This document shows positions 56,945 through 64,000 of a stretch of DNA of 64,000 bases, piece after piece. The DNA is taken from NCBI GenBank assembly GCA_934512105.1, contig CAKSWQ010000003.1, positions 8,907 to 72,906 on the forward strand, given 5' to 3'. The translations under genes were made by a program, and so were the position numbers. The notes under the pieces were generated by a model. It saw only the letters and a list, made by a program, of their open reading frames with translations. It was not told the DNA's origin and did no database searches. How positions within the stretch are numbered: position 1 is the first letter of the stretch; the number at the start of each line of letters is the position of its first letter. The DNA comes from an uncultured Faecalibacterium sp. (GTDB lineage Bacteria > Bacillota > Clostridia > Oscillospirales > Ruminococcaceae).

Positions 56945-57448
56945 TTACTCTACGCTGCCCGTTACGTTTTTGCCGTTGTTTCCATAGAGGAATACAGCGG
57001 TTTTGCCATTGTAGCGCACACGCAGTTCATAAGTGCCGGTGCTGTTCTTTTCCGACACATTTTTCTTTGTTTCCAGAAAGAACTCCTGCGAGCCATTGTA
57101 GTCGATCGTCTGCCCCGGCTCTGCAACCAGTTCCTTCTTCTTGAAATACAGCGTTTCCTTTGCATCTGCCTCGCGGAAGATGCAGGTAATGTCCTCCGGT
57201 TTGATGACTACCTTTTCGGCACTGTTGTTCTGGATGGTGAACTGCGTCCAGTAGGTCAGCTGCCTGACTATGCCGTCGCCCAGGCCGCCGCCCAGAAACG
57301 GCGTTGCACAGATAAAGGTGACATCACCGATCTTCGCTACGCCGCTGGTCTTGTCGATCACGGTATCCCCGCAGCCGGTCAAAGCCCCTGCGGCGGTCAG
57401 CACCAGCGCCCCGGCGCTGAGCTTGAGAAATGTTCTGCGGTCGATCAT
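56945..57448 (-). CDS. Lipoprotein of unknown function (paralogue 1)
   Basis: A 167-residue protein with signal DRRTFLKLSAGALVLTAAG and lipobox LTGC (Cys26). The mature domain is beta-rich (YWTQFTIQNNSAEKVVIKPED, YELRVRYNGKTAVFLYG) and looks like an immunoglobulin-type module similar to DUF4352-like lipoproteins. It resembles the next gene upstream (57501-58043) in signal and layout, so the two probably arose by duplication. The gap between them is 52 bp; likely one operon. Confidence 0.72.
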   Translation of the reverse strand: MIDRRTFLKLSAGALVLTAAGALTGCGDTVIDKTSGVAKIGDVTFICATPFLGGGLGDGIVRQLTYWTQFTIQNNSAEKVVIKPEDITCIFREADAKETLYFKKKELVAEPGQTIDYNGSQEFFLETKKNVSEKNSTGTYELRVRYNGKTAVFLYGNNGKNVTGSVE

Positions 57449-57500
57449 AGCAATGCACCTCCTGTATCGGGTATCCCTCAGATAACTTTGTTCTGCAGGA

Positions 57501-58043
57501 TCAGACGGTCTGCTTTACAAGATTTTTGGTCATATAGTCCAGCGTATAGTCCAGCGTATAGTTCTCCTCTGTCTTGGGCGACCAGATCGTAACGGTGACT
57601 TTAGCCGTCTTGGCCTTGATAGCATCATACAGTTCTTTCTGGTCGGCGGTCAGTGCAAAGTGGATCCAGTTCTCTTTGAACTCACCCTTCCCCAGCTTGA
57701 TATAGCCGCCATCCGACAGCAGATTCCCATCGTTAAAGGTGGTGATCTTCTGGCCGTTGATATTCAGGACAAAAAATCTCTTGGCAGCCAGCGGCACAGG
57801 ATTTTTGTCGTTGGTGACATCCTTGATGCGCACCCAGACCGTAACTTCGCCCTTCCACTCGGTAGCACTAAGGTCATCTGCGTTGCTGTTGCCGCTAAGT
57901 TTGACCGCAGTTGCCTGGAACGGGCCGAAATCCGTGCCAATGGCACCATCACTGCATCCGCCCAGCAGTCCGGTCATGGATACTGCAACTGCCACTGCGG
58001 CAGAAGTCTTTAAAAAAGAACGACGATCCATCTTCATAGCCAT
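57501..58043 (-). CDS. Lipoprotein of unknown function (paralogue 2)
   Basis: A 180-residue protein with signal DRRSFLKTSAAVAVAVS and lipobox LGGC (Cys30). Mature part: ATEWKGEVTVWVRIKDVTN, FFVLNINGQKI, IHFALTADQKELYDAI, a beta-sandwich-like module. Near the C-terminus YTLDYTLDY reflects a perfect 12-bp tandem duplication (57533-57556). The start at 58043 follows GGAGGGCTTAT. The promoter at 58079-58106 reads into it. Confidence 0.72.
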   Translation of the reverse strand: MAMKMDRRSFLKTSAAVAVAVSMTGLLGGCSDGAIGTDFGPFQATAVKLSGNSNADDLSATEWKGEVTVWVRIKDVTNDKNPVPLAAKRFFVLNINGQKITTFNDGNLLSDGGYIKLGKGEFKENWIHFALTADQKELYDAIKAKTAKVTVTIWSPKTEENYTLDYTLDYMTKNLVKQTV

Positions 58044-58078
58044 ACTATAAGCCCTCCTCAAAAGTTTTTTGCACCCTA

Positions 58079-58106
58079 AGAGTACCACATTTTACCACAT
58101 TGTCAA
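58079..58106 (-). promoter_or_regulatory. Promoter of the lipoprotein pair
   Basis: On the minus strand TTGACA (58101-58106), a 16-bp spacer and TACTCT (58079-58084). Confidence 0.55.
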
Positions 58107-58245
58107 CTATCGGAATTTAGGTTTCACCATTTTATCGTTCCTTTATAATCTATTATAACAGCGCGGCGGCGGGCACGGTGTCTGCTGCCGTTCCGGGGCG
58201 GCGGCAGGAATTTTTGCTTTTTTTCAATAAAATCGAAATTTGCTG

Positions 58246-58274
58246 TTGACAAAGGGTATCCGGTATGCTAAAAT
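58246..58274 (+). promoter_or_regulatory. tRNA promoter
   Basis: TTGACA (58246-58251), a 17-bp spacer and TAAAAT (58269-58274), 42 bp before tRNA-Glu. Confidence 0.7.
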
Positions 58275-58316
58275 AGCCAAGTCGGGTGCGAACACCTGAT
58301 GCGAAAATGGTCGTAT

Positions 58317-58391
58317 GGCCCGTTGGTCAAGCGGTTAAGACAGAGGCCTCTCACGCCTTTAACATCGGTTCGATTCCGGTACGGGTCACCA
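58317..58391 (+). tRNA. tRNA-Glu (anticodon CTC)
   Basis: GGCCCGT pairs with ACGGGTC as acceptor stem, then A and an encoded CCA. The anticodon loop CTCTCAC reads CTC; the T-arm contains GGTTCGATTCC. Confidence 0.93.
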
Positions 58392-58401
58392 TTTTAAGTA
58401 G

Positions 58402-58424
58402 TAAAACGGTCGTTTGACCGTTTT
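58402..58424 (+). terminator. Hairpin between the two tRNA genes
   Basis: AAAACGGTC and GACCGTTTT around GTTT; may be a processing or partial termination site. Confidence 0.5.
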
Positions 58425-58432
58425 ATATAGAT

Positions 58433-58509
58433 GCCTCTTTAGCTCAGTCGGTTAGAGCACCTGACTGTTAATCAGGGTGTCGCCTGTTCGAGTCAGGCAA
58501 GAGGCGCCA
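58433..58509 (+). tRNA. tRNA-Asn (anticodon GTT)
   Basis: GCCTCTT pairs with AAGAGGC, then G and an encoded CCA. The anticodon loop CTGTTAA reads GTT; TTCGAGTC in the T-arm. Confidence 0.95.
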
Positions 58510-58514
58510 GCAAA

Positions 58515-58546
58515 GCGATGGAAATTTTCCATCGCTTTTTTCTTTT
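58515..58546 (+). terminator. Terminator of the tRNA operon
   Basis: AGCGATGGAAA and TTTCCATCGCT followed by TTTTT. Confidence 0.82.
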
Positions 58547-58559
58547 TCCGACGGTGTTG

Positions 58560-58588
58560 TTGACAGCACCGCCCCGGGGGGCTATACT
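58560..58588 (+). promoter_or_regulatory. Promoter of trpS
   Basis: TTGACA (58560-58565), a 17-bp spacer and TATACT (58583-58588). Confidence 0.72.
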
Positions 58589-58651
58589 TAACACACTATA
58601 AAGTATAAAAGGAACCTCCTGCCGCGCAGCTTTACGGTGCAGTAAGGCAAA

Positions 58652-58705
58652 AAGGCGCCCCCTTGGGGGAGCTGGCAATGCCGCAAGGCATTGACGGAGG
58701 GGGGC
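58652..58705. repeat. Family A half-copy in the trpS leader (A16)
   Basis: GGCGCCCCCTTGGGGGAGC then GGCATTGACGGAGGGGGGC; a right arm only, transcribed as part of the trpS leader. Confidence 0.65.
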
Positions 58706-58729
58706 AAACCCTTGACAAAGGAGAACATC

Positions 58730-59791
58730 ATGAAAAAAGTTATTCTGACCGGCGACCGTCCCACCGGCCGCCTGCACGTTGGCCACTATGTCGGCTCTCT
58801 GAAGGAGCGGGTGCGGCTGCAGAACACCGGCGAGTACGACGAGATCTTTATCATGATCGCCGACGCGCAGGCGCTGACCGATAATGCCGACAACCCGGAG
58901 AAGGTGCGCCAGAACATCCTGCAGGTGGCGCTGGACTATCTGGCCTGCGGTCTGGACCCCAACAAGGTGCACATCTTCATCCAGTCCATGGTGCCCCAGC
59001 TGACCGAGCTGAGCTTCTACTACCAGAATCTGGTCACCGTCAGCCGCTTGCAGCGCAACCCCACCGTGAAGAGCGAGATCCAGATGCGCAACTTCGAGGC
59101 CAGCATCCCGGTGGGCTTCTTCTGCTACCCCATCAGTCAGGCTGCCGATATCACCGCGTTCAAGGCTACCACCGTGCCCGCCGGTGAGGACCAGAAGCCC
59201 ATGATCGAGCAGTGCTGCGAGATCGTGCACAAGTTCAACTCCGTCTACGGCGAAACGCTGGTGGAGCCCGAGATCGTTCTGCCCCAGAACGCCGCCTGCC
59301 TGCGTCTGCCCGGCATTGACGGCAAGGCCAAGATGAGCAAGAGCCTTGGCAACTGCATCTACCTGTCCGAGGAGCCGGAGGAGATCGAGAAGAAGGTCAA
59401 GTCCATGTTTACCGACCCCAACCACCTGCGCGTGCAGGACCCCGGCAAGGTGGAGGGCAACCCGGTGTTCATCTATCTGGACGCTTTCTGCCGCCCCGAG
59501 CACTTTGCCGAGTTCTGGCCGGAGTACCAGAATCTGGACGAGGTCAAGGCGCACTACCAGCGCGGCGGTCTGGGCGATATGAAGGTGAAAAAGTTCCTGA
59601 ACAGCGTCATGCAGGCTGAGCTGGAGCCCATCCGCACCCGCCGCAAGGAGTGGGAGCAGCGCCTGCCCGAGGTGGTGGAGATCCTGAAGGAGGGCAGCGC
59701 CTACGCCGAAAAGACCGCTGCCGCCACGCTGGACGAGGTGCGCAAGGCCATGCGCATCGACTACTTCGAGAACGATAACCTGCTGAAATAA
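58730..59791 (+). CDS. trpS: Tryptophanyl-tRNA synthetase
   Basis: A 353-residue class I synthetase charging tRNA-Trp. The ATP-binding HVGH (residues 16-19, HIGH motif) and KMSKS (about 201-205) are intact. PTGRLHVGHYVGSL and GEDQKPMIEQCCEI are family blocks. The start at 58730 (MKKVILTGDRPTG) follows AAAGGAGAACATC. No T-box element is visible in the leader; a family A half-copy sits there instead. Confidence 0.96.
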   Translation: MKKVILTGDRPTGRLHVGHYVGSLKERVRLQNTGEYDEIFIMIADAQALTDNADNPEKVRQNILQVALDYLACGLDPNKVHIFIQSMVPQLTELSFYYQNLVTVSRLQRNPTVKSEIQMRNFEASIPVGFFCYPISQAADITAFKATTVPAGEDQKPMIEQCCEIVHKFNSVYGETLVEPEIVLPQNAACLRLPGIDGKAKMSKSLGNCIYLSEEPEEIEKKVKSMFTDPNHLRVQDPGKVEGNPVFIYLDAFCRPEHFAEFWPEYQNLDEVKAHYQRGGLGDMKVKKFLNSVMQAELEPIRTRRKEWEQRLPEVVEILKEGSAYAEKTAAATLDEVRKAMRIDYFENDNLLK

Positions 59792-59799
59792 TATTTAAG

Positions 59800-59840
59800 A
59801 GAGTGCCCGAAACGCCTGCGGCGTTTCGGGCACTTTTTTA
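59800..59840 (+). terminator. Terminator of trpS
   Basis: AGTGCCCGAAACGC and GCGTTTCGGGCACT, then TTTTTT. Confidence 0.83.
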
Positions 59841-59851
59841 TATGGGCGGAT

Positions 59852-59897
59852 TACCCCTTCCGTCTGCTCCCGCTGGTCGCAGCCACCGGGACGGCTG
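59852..59897. repeat. Family A half-copy (A17)
   Basis: TTACCCCTTCCGTCTGCTC to CCACCGGGACGGC; truncated where the next copy begins. Confidence 0.6.
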
Positions 59898-60055
59898 AAC
59901 TCCCTCAGTCAAAGCCTGACGGCTTTGCCAGCTCCCTCTGGGAGGGAGCCTCTGGCGCGCCCGGAAACTTTACACTTTAGCCAGAAGCTTTGCCGCCATG
60001 CCAAAGGCCCCATCCCAGAGGGGGCTGTCGAGCGAATGCGAGACTGGGGGAGTTT
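59898..60055. repeat. Family A palindromic repeat (A18)
   Basis: AACTCCCTCAGTC to GACTGGGGGAGTT; reverse orientation of A8/A13 (core GGAAACTTTACACTTTAGCC). Confidence 0.85.
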
Positions 60056-60063
60056 AGGTAAGA

Positions 60064-60258
60064 ACCCCTTCCGTCAAAGCCTACGGCTTTGCCACCTTCC
60101 CCAAGGGGACGGCTTTTGGTGCTGGCGGGTGACTTTGCGGCATTGCCGAAAGGCGTCCCCGAGAGGGATGACTTCCCCCGCTCCGGGGGAAGATGTCACC
60201 GTAGGTGACAAAAAGGGGAATCTGGCTGCGAACAACGTGAGCAGACTGAGGGGGTATT
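60064..60258. repeat. Composite family A repeat (A19)
   Basis: ACCCCTTCCGTC to GACTGAGGGGGTA with an additional arm (TTCCCCCGCTCCGGGGGAAG) inside; looks like two copies merged. Confidence 0.7.
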
Positions 60259-60409
60259 CATGCGCAATATATCCTAAATCGTATCCCACCCGGAAAAGCC
60301 GGTTTGTTTACGAAAATCGCATAGAAAACGCGGTTAAACTATGCTAAAATAGGGACAACAAGTACAGAAAACCCCGTTCCGGGGGCGAGAAGAAAAAAGG
60401 AGAACCACC

Positions 60410-61183
60410 ATGCAAAAGACCATCTGGATCACCGGCGCAAGCTCCGGCATCGGCCGGGAGTTCGCCCGCCGGTATGCCGCCATGGGCTGCCGGCTCATCC
60501 TGACCGCCCGCCGCGCCGACCGTTTGCAGGCGCTTGCCGAGGAGCTGCACGCAGCCCACGGCACGGAATGCCGCATCGAGACCGCCGACCTCTCCCGCAC
60601 CGAGGAGTGCAGCCGCCTGTGCGAGGCACTGGCTGATGAACACATCGACATCTTCATCAACAACGCCGGTTTCGGCGTCTGCGGCAGCATTCTGGAAACG
60701 GAGGAAGCCCGCGAAGAAGAGATGATCCAGGTGAACGTAGCCGCCATGGCGCGGCTGTTCCGCGCCGTGGTGCGCAAGATGAACGCACAGGGCGGCGGCA
60801 CTATCCTGAATGTGGCGTCCTCTGCGGGGCTTCTGCCCGGCGGGCCTTATATGGCGGGCTACTACGCCAGCAAGGCCTATGTGGTCAGCCTGACCCGCGG
60901 CGCGGCCGAGGAACTGCGGGAGATGCACAGCCCGGTCTACGTCTGCGCCCTCTGCCCCGGCCCGGTGGATACCGAGTTCAACGACCGCGCCGGGGTGGTG
61001 TTTGCCCTGCGGGGCATCACCCCCGAGCTGTGCGTAGAGGAGGCCCTGCTGGGCATGATGCACCGCAAGACCATCATTGTGCCCTCTGCCCTTATGCGGC
61101 TGTGCACCAGTGCCCAGCGCCTTGTGCCCATCCCCCTGCTGATGCCCATCGTGGCTCGCCAGCAGAAGAAAAAACTGAAGTAA
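60410..61183 (+). CDS. Short-chain dehydrogenase/reductase (DltE/YqjQ-like)
   Basis: A 257-residue SDR. NAD(P) loop ITGASSGIGREFARRYA, NNAGFGVCGS, catalytic NVASSAGLLPGGPYMAGYYASKAYV (Ser, Tyr, Lys). The C-terminus has a hydrophobic/basic tail (LMPIVARQQKKKLK). Substrate unknown. The start has AAAAGGAGAACC. Monocistronic; no obvious terminator follows. Confidence 0.9.
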   Translation: MQKTIWITGASSGIGREFARRYAAMGCRLILTARRADRLQALAEELHAAHGTECRIETADLSRTEECSRLCEALADEHIDIFINNAGFGVCGSILETEEAREEEMIQVNVAAMARLFRAVVRKMNAQGGGTILNVASSAGLLPGGPYMAGYYASKAYVVSLTRGAAEELREMHSPVYVCALCPGPVDTEFNDRAGVVFALRGITPELCVEEALLGMMHRKTIIVPSALMRLCTSAQRLVPIPLLMPIVARQQKKKLK

Positions 61184-61365
61184 AAGACAAGGGTCGCTTA
61201 AACTTGTCAACAAGCCCAAAGAAAGCCGGAATATCTTGTGCACCGTGACAAGGCATGTCAGTCTGCACAAACTACCGCGCTAAAAATCGGCGATTTGACG
61301 TATCGTTTTGCGGCAGAAAAGCGGAAATCTGAAGAAAATACAATAAATCTTCACAAGAATGTGCC

Positions 61366-61394
61366 TTGACACTTTCTGCAAAGGATGCTAGACT
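61366..61394 (+). promoter_or_regulatory. Promoter of the uronate gene set
   Basis: TTGACA (61366-61371), a 17-bp spacer and TAGACT (61389-61394), about 110 nt before the KduD/DhuD-like gene. The upstream 61184-61365 shows no gene. Confidence 0.65.
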
Positions 61395-61506
61395 GGTATA
61401 CAAGTAAGAGCGCACTCCGGCACAGCCGGATACGACGCGCTTTGCAAAGCAGCACGGCTGCGATTTGCGCCGTGTAGAATACGATTTTTGACAGGAGGAC
61501 TTTATT

Positions 61507-62316
61507 ATGGCACAGTGCACTCCCAAATCTTTTGATCTGACCGGCAAGGTGGCGCTGATCACCGGCGCATCCTACGGCATCGGCATGGCAATTGCAAAGG
61601 CTATGGCAGCCAACGGCGCTACCATCGTGTTCAATGATATCAAGCAGGAGCTGGTGGACAAGGGTCTGGCTTCCTATGCAGAGGCAGGCATCAAGGCGCA
61701 CGGCTACGTCTGCGACGTTACCGACGAGGACGCCGTCAACGCTATGGTGGCAAAGATCACCGAGGAAGTCGGCCACATCAACATTCTGGTCAACAACGCC
61801 GGTATCATCAAGCGCATCCCCATGACCGAGATGAGCGCTGCTCAGTTCCGTCAGGTCATCGATGTTGACCTGAACGCTCCCTTCATCGTGGCAAAGGCCA
61901 TCATCCCCGACATGATCGCACAGGGCGGCGGCAAGATCATCAACATCTGCTCCATGATGAGCGAGCTGGGCCGTGAGACCGTTTCTGCCTATGCAGCAGC
62001 AAAGGGCGGCCTGAAGATGCTGACCAAGAACATCGCTTCCGAGTACGGTGCCTACAACATCCAGTGCAACGGCATCGGACCCGGCTACATCGCTACCCCG
62101 CAGACCGCACCTCTGCGCGAGATCCAGCCCGACGGCAGCCGTCATCCCTTCGACCAGTTCATCGTTGCCAAGACCCCCGCAGGCCGCTGGGGCGAGGCCG
62201 AGGATCTGGGCGGACCCGCTGTGTTCCTGGCATCTGAGGCCTCTGACTTTGTCAACGGCCTGATCCTGTATGTGGACGGCGGCATTCTGGCCTACATCGG
62301 CAAGCAGCCCCAGTAA
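61507..62316 (+). CDS. SDR dehydrogenase, KduD/DhuD or gluconate 5-dehydrogenase type
   Basis: A 269-residue SDR. ALITGASYGIGMAIAKAMA (NAD loop), NNAGIIKRIPMTEMSAAQFR, catalytic NICSMMSELGRETVSAYAAAKGG, and the end LILYVDGGILAYIG, a pattern shared by gluconate 5-dehydrogenases and 2-dehydro-3-deoxy-gluconate dehydrogenases. Because a KdgF-like cupin and a DhuI-like isomerase follow, reduction of 2,5-diketo-3-deoxy-gluconate to 2-keto-3-deoxy-gluconate is the best-fitting role (inference). AGGAGGAC precedes ATG 61507. A hairpin terminator follows at 62347. Confidence 0.88.
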   Translation: MAQCTPKSFDLTGKVALITGASYGIGMAIAKAMAANGATIVFNDIKQELVDKGLASYAEAGIKAHGYVCDVTDEDAVNAMVAKITEEVGHINILVNNAGIIKRIPMTEMSAAQFRQVIDVDLNAPFIVAKAIIPDMIAQGGGKIINICSMMSELGRETVSAYAAAKGGLKMLTKNIASEYGAYNIQCNGIGPGYIATPQTAPLREIQPDGSRHPFDQFIVAKTPAGRWGEAEDLGGPAVFLASEASDFVNGLILYVDGGILAYIGKQPQ

Positions 62317-62346
62317 GCGCTGAGGGCACTCCGCAGTTCTGACCCC

Positions 62347-62384
62347 GGGGACTGCCGCACAGCGTTGTGTGGCAGTCCCTTTTG
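62347..62384 (+). terminator. Terminator after the SDR gene
   Basis: GGGGACTGCC and GGCAGTCCC with TTTT after; may reduce transcription into the cupin gene. Confidence 0.7.
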
Positions 62385-62414
62385 CATTTGTACGGGAAAG
62401 GATGTTATGCTATA

Positions 62415-62759
62415 ATGGAAAAAGCACATCAGGATATCCCTTGGGTGCCCCATGCCGAAATTTCCCCGGAACCCTGCGGCCCCGGGGTGCAGCGCCGCGT
62501 GCTGGCGTACAGCAAGGACGCCATGTGCGTGGAAAACACCTTTGAGACCGGCGGCGTGGGTGCCATGCACTGCCACCCCCACACCCAGATCACCTATATC
62601 GTCTCCGGGCGGTACCGCTTTACCATCGGGGACGAGACCCGGGAGGTAGGCCCCGGCGACACCCTGCTCAAGCAGAACGGCGTCATGCACGGCTGTGTCT
62701 GTCTGGAGGGCGGCGTGATGCTGGATTTCTTTACCCCCATGCGGGAGGACTTTGTATAA
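62415..62759 (+). CDS. KdgF-like small cupin protein
   Basis: A 114-residue single-domain cupin with the metal motif AMHCHPHTQITYIVSGRYRF (HxH, then the second cupin strand HGCVCLEGG). This matches KdgF, which opens 4,5-unsaturated uronates from pectin, alginate or glycosaminoglycans to linear keto-acids. The neighbours (KduD/DhuD-like before, DhuI-like after) support that role. The start ATG 62415 overlaps a perfect TATAAT (62411-62416), so its promoter or start choice is unclear; no strong ribosome site is close. Confidence 0.78.
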   Translation: MEKAHQDIPWVPHAEISPEPCGPGVQRRVLAYSKDAMCVENTFETGGVGAMHCHPHTQITYIVSGRYRFTIGDETREVGPGDTLLKQNGVMHGCVCLEGGVMLDFFTPMREDFV

Positions 62760-62802
62760 TACCTGCGTACCGCAGGGAAAAATAAGAAGGAGAACCATTG
62801 TT

Positions 62803-63438
62803 ATGAAGATCGCACTTATCAACGAGAACAGTCAGGCCGCCAAGAACGGCATCATCGAAGCCGCCCTGAAGAAGGTGGTGGAGCCCATGGGCCACGAGGT
62901 GGTCAACTACGGCATGTACGCCGCCGACGATGCTGCACAGCTGACCTATGTGCAGTGCGGCATTCTGGCTGCTATTCTGCTGAACAGCGGCGCTGCGGAC
63001 TACGTTGTCACCGGCTGCGGCACCGGCGAGGGTGCCATGCTGGCACTGAACAGCTTCCCCGGCGTCATCTGCGGCCACGTTGAGGACCCCGTGGACGCCT
63101 ACACCTTTGCCCACGTCAACGACGGCAACGCCGTTGCCATGCCCTTTGCCAAGGGCTTCGGCTGGGGCGGTGAGCTGAACCTTGAGTACTGCTTCGAGAA
63201 GCTGTTCGGCTTCGGCCACGGTCAGGGCTACCCCAAGGAGCGCGTTGTGCCCGAGCAGCGCAACAAGAAGATCTTGGACGGCGTGCGCGCTGCCACCTTC
63301 AAGCCCCTCATTGAGTGCCTGAAGAGCATCGATCAGGATCTGCTGAAGGGCGCTGTGGCCGGTGCAAAGTTCTCTGAGCTGTTCTTTGCTTCCTGCAAGG
63401 ATGAGGAGCTGGCCGCTTACGTCAAGACCCTGCTGTAA
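62803..63438 (+). CDS. RpiB/LacAB-family isomerase, DhuI-like
   Basis: A 211-residue protein starting MKIALINENSQAAKNG with VTGCGTGEGAMLALNSFPGV and AMPFAKGFGWGGELNLEYCFE, then GYPKERVVPEQRN. These blocks match the longer RpiB/LacAB-type proteins that include streptococcal DhuI, the 4-deoxy-L-threo-5-hexosulose-uronate ketol-isomerase used instead of KduI. It would isomerise the KdgF product for the KduD/DhuD-like reductase. GAAGGAGAACC precedes ATG 62803. It follows the cupin gene by 43 bases. Confidence 0.85.
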   Translation: MKIALINENSQAAKNGIIEAALKKVVEPMGHEVVNYGMYAADDAAQLTYVQCGILAAILLNSGAADYVVTGCGTGEGAMLALNSFPGVICGHVEDPVDAYTFAHVNDGNAVAMPFAKGFGWGGELNLEYCFEKLFGFGHGQGYPKERVVPEQRNKKILDGVRAATFKPLIECLKSIDQDLLKGAVAGAKFSELFFASCKDEELAAYVKTLL

Positions 63439-63453
63439 GCTGCGGAGGAGATC

Positions 63454-63882
63454 ATGCAAGGACTGACCCTGTTCAACCTGAACCTCACCCACCTGCTGGA
63501 TGCTTTTCTGGAAACTGCAGTGCCCATGATCGCCGGTCTTGCCGAGGTGGTGGGCCTGTTCATCATCATCACCAGTCTGGCCAAGGCCACTTTCTACTAT
63601 GTCCGCGCCACCTTCTTCAACGACCACCGGGACTTCCACCATGAAATGAGCAGCGGCCTGACCACCGCGCTGGAATTTCTGATGTCGGCAGAGATCGCCA
63701 AGACCTTTCTGCTGCAAAATCTGGAGTCGGTGGTGCCGCTGGCGGCTACCTTTGCGCTGCGCGCTTTGATGAGCCTGCTGCTGCACTGGGAGATGGAGGG
63801 CGGCCACCGCCCGGCCAACGCCAAGGACAAGCTTGCGCAGCCAAAGGACGGAGAGCGCCCGAAAGACGGCGAAAACGGCTGA
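63454..63882 (+). CDS. DUF1622 membrane protein
   Basis: A 142-residue protein with about three hydrophobic segments (AVPMIAGLAEVVGLFIIITSL, SSGLTTALEFLMSAEIAKTF, VPLAATFALRALMSLLLHWE) and the L-E-F-x-x-x-x-E-I pattern of DUF1622. The hydrophilic tail (KDKLAQPKDGERPKDGENG) is cytoplasmic or extracellular. Function unknown. It lies 15 bases after the DhuI-like gene with GGAGGAGATC before ATG, so it is likely co-transcribed with it. Confidence 0.82.
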   Translation: MQGLTLFNLNLTHLLDAFLETAVPMIAGLAEVVGLFIIITSLAKATFYYVRATFFNDHRDFHHEMSSGLTTALEFLMSAEIAKTFLLQNLESVVPLAATFALRALMSLLLHWEMEGGHRPANAKDKLAQPKDGERPKDGENG

Positions 63883-63960
63883 CAGGCAAAACATTTGCCA
63901 AACTTTAGCAGGGCAAAGTTTTCCCGTATTGTGAAAAACGTAAAACCTTGAGATGAATAC

Positions 63961-63989
63961 TTGACAGGTTTGCACAAAGAGACTATACT
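63961..63989 (+). promoter_or_regulatory. Promoter reading out of the window
   Basis: Perfect TTGACA (63961-63966), a 17-bp spacer and TATACT (63984-63989). The gene it serves lies beyond 64000. Confidence 0.7.
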
Positions 63990-64000
63990 CGTGCCATCGA

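Noticed and set aside
58589..58729. T-box leader for trpS
   Set aside because: No TGGNACCGCG-type T-box sequence or specifier stem is visible; the leader is mainly a half-copy of family A.

Overview
The window reads as chromosomal DNA of a high-GC gut Firmicute of the Oscillospiraceae, most likely Faecalibacterium or a close relative. This is an inference from GC-rich codon use, gene content (ATP-type PckA, DUF6472, split transketolase, GntP with an IlvD/Edd dehydratase, pullulanase, MalQ) and the many short palindromic repeats between genes; no database search was possible.

Layout. 1-1438: a GPH-type sugar symporter (cut by the window edge) divergent from an AraC regulator. 1439-8510: a small integrated mobilizable element with a candidate oriT, MobC, relaxase, CHC2 zinc-finger protein, P4-type helicase, a GC-repeat block, an excisionase-like protein and a tyrosine integrase, ending at a tRNA-Lys gene. 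The start of the mobilization module carries three short extra segments whose exact removal restores normal genes. 8.7-23.5 kb: a papain-fold protein, a secreted protein, pckA, trxA, an exported flavin reductase with a LysR partner, gntP-ilvD, a split transketolase, an ECF S component behind a terminator-bearing leader, and nagB. 23.7-38.6 kb: a LysR-tyrosine phosphatase fusion, pullulanase, an HtrA protease, a GNAT-MnmM-like fusion, prfC, an aldo/keto reductase, Crp/Fnr with a thioredoxin-reductase-like protein, asparaginase and azlCD. 39-52 kb: an EAL/GGDEF protein, a membrane protein, DUF6472-trmB, an AlaX-type editing protein, malQ, a degenerate GGDEF protein, a ferritin-like protein, a nucleotidyltransferase, a GNAT protein and a short AraC protein. 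52-58 kb: pstSCAB-phoU and two paralogous lipoproteins. 58.3-64 kb: tRNA-Glu, tRNA-Asn, trpS, an SDR, and an unsaturated-uronate set (KduD/DhuD-like, KdgF-like cupin, DhuI-like isomerase) followed by a DUF1622 membrane protein.

How the genes fit together. Several units serve plant or host glycan use: pullulanase and MalQ for alpha-glucans, NagB for amino sugars, GntP with the dehydratase for sugar acids, and the KdgF/DhuI/DhuD-like set for unsaturated uronates. PckA and the flavinylated reductase fit anaerobic carbon and electron flow. From about 23.5 kb onward nearly every long intergenic gap is filled by dispersed palindromic repeats (families A, B, C), including two inserted inside the pst operon and one family nested in another; none is seen in the first 23 kb.
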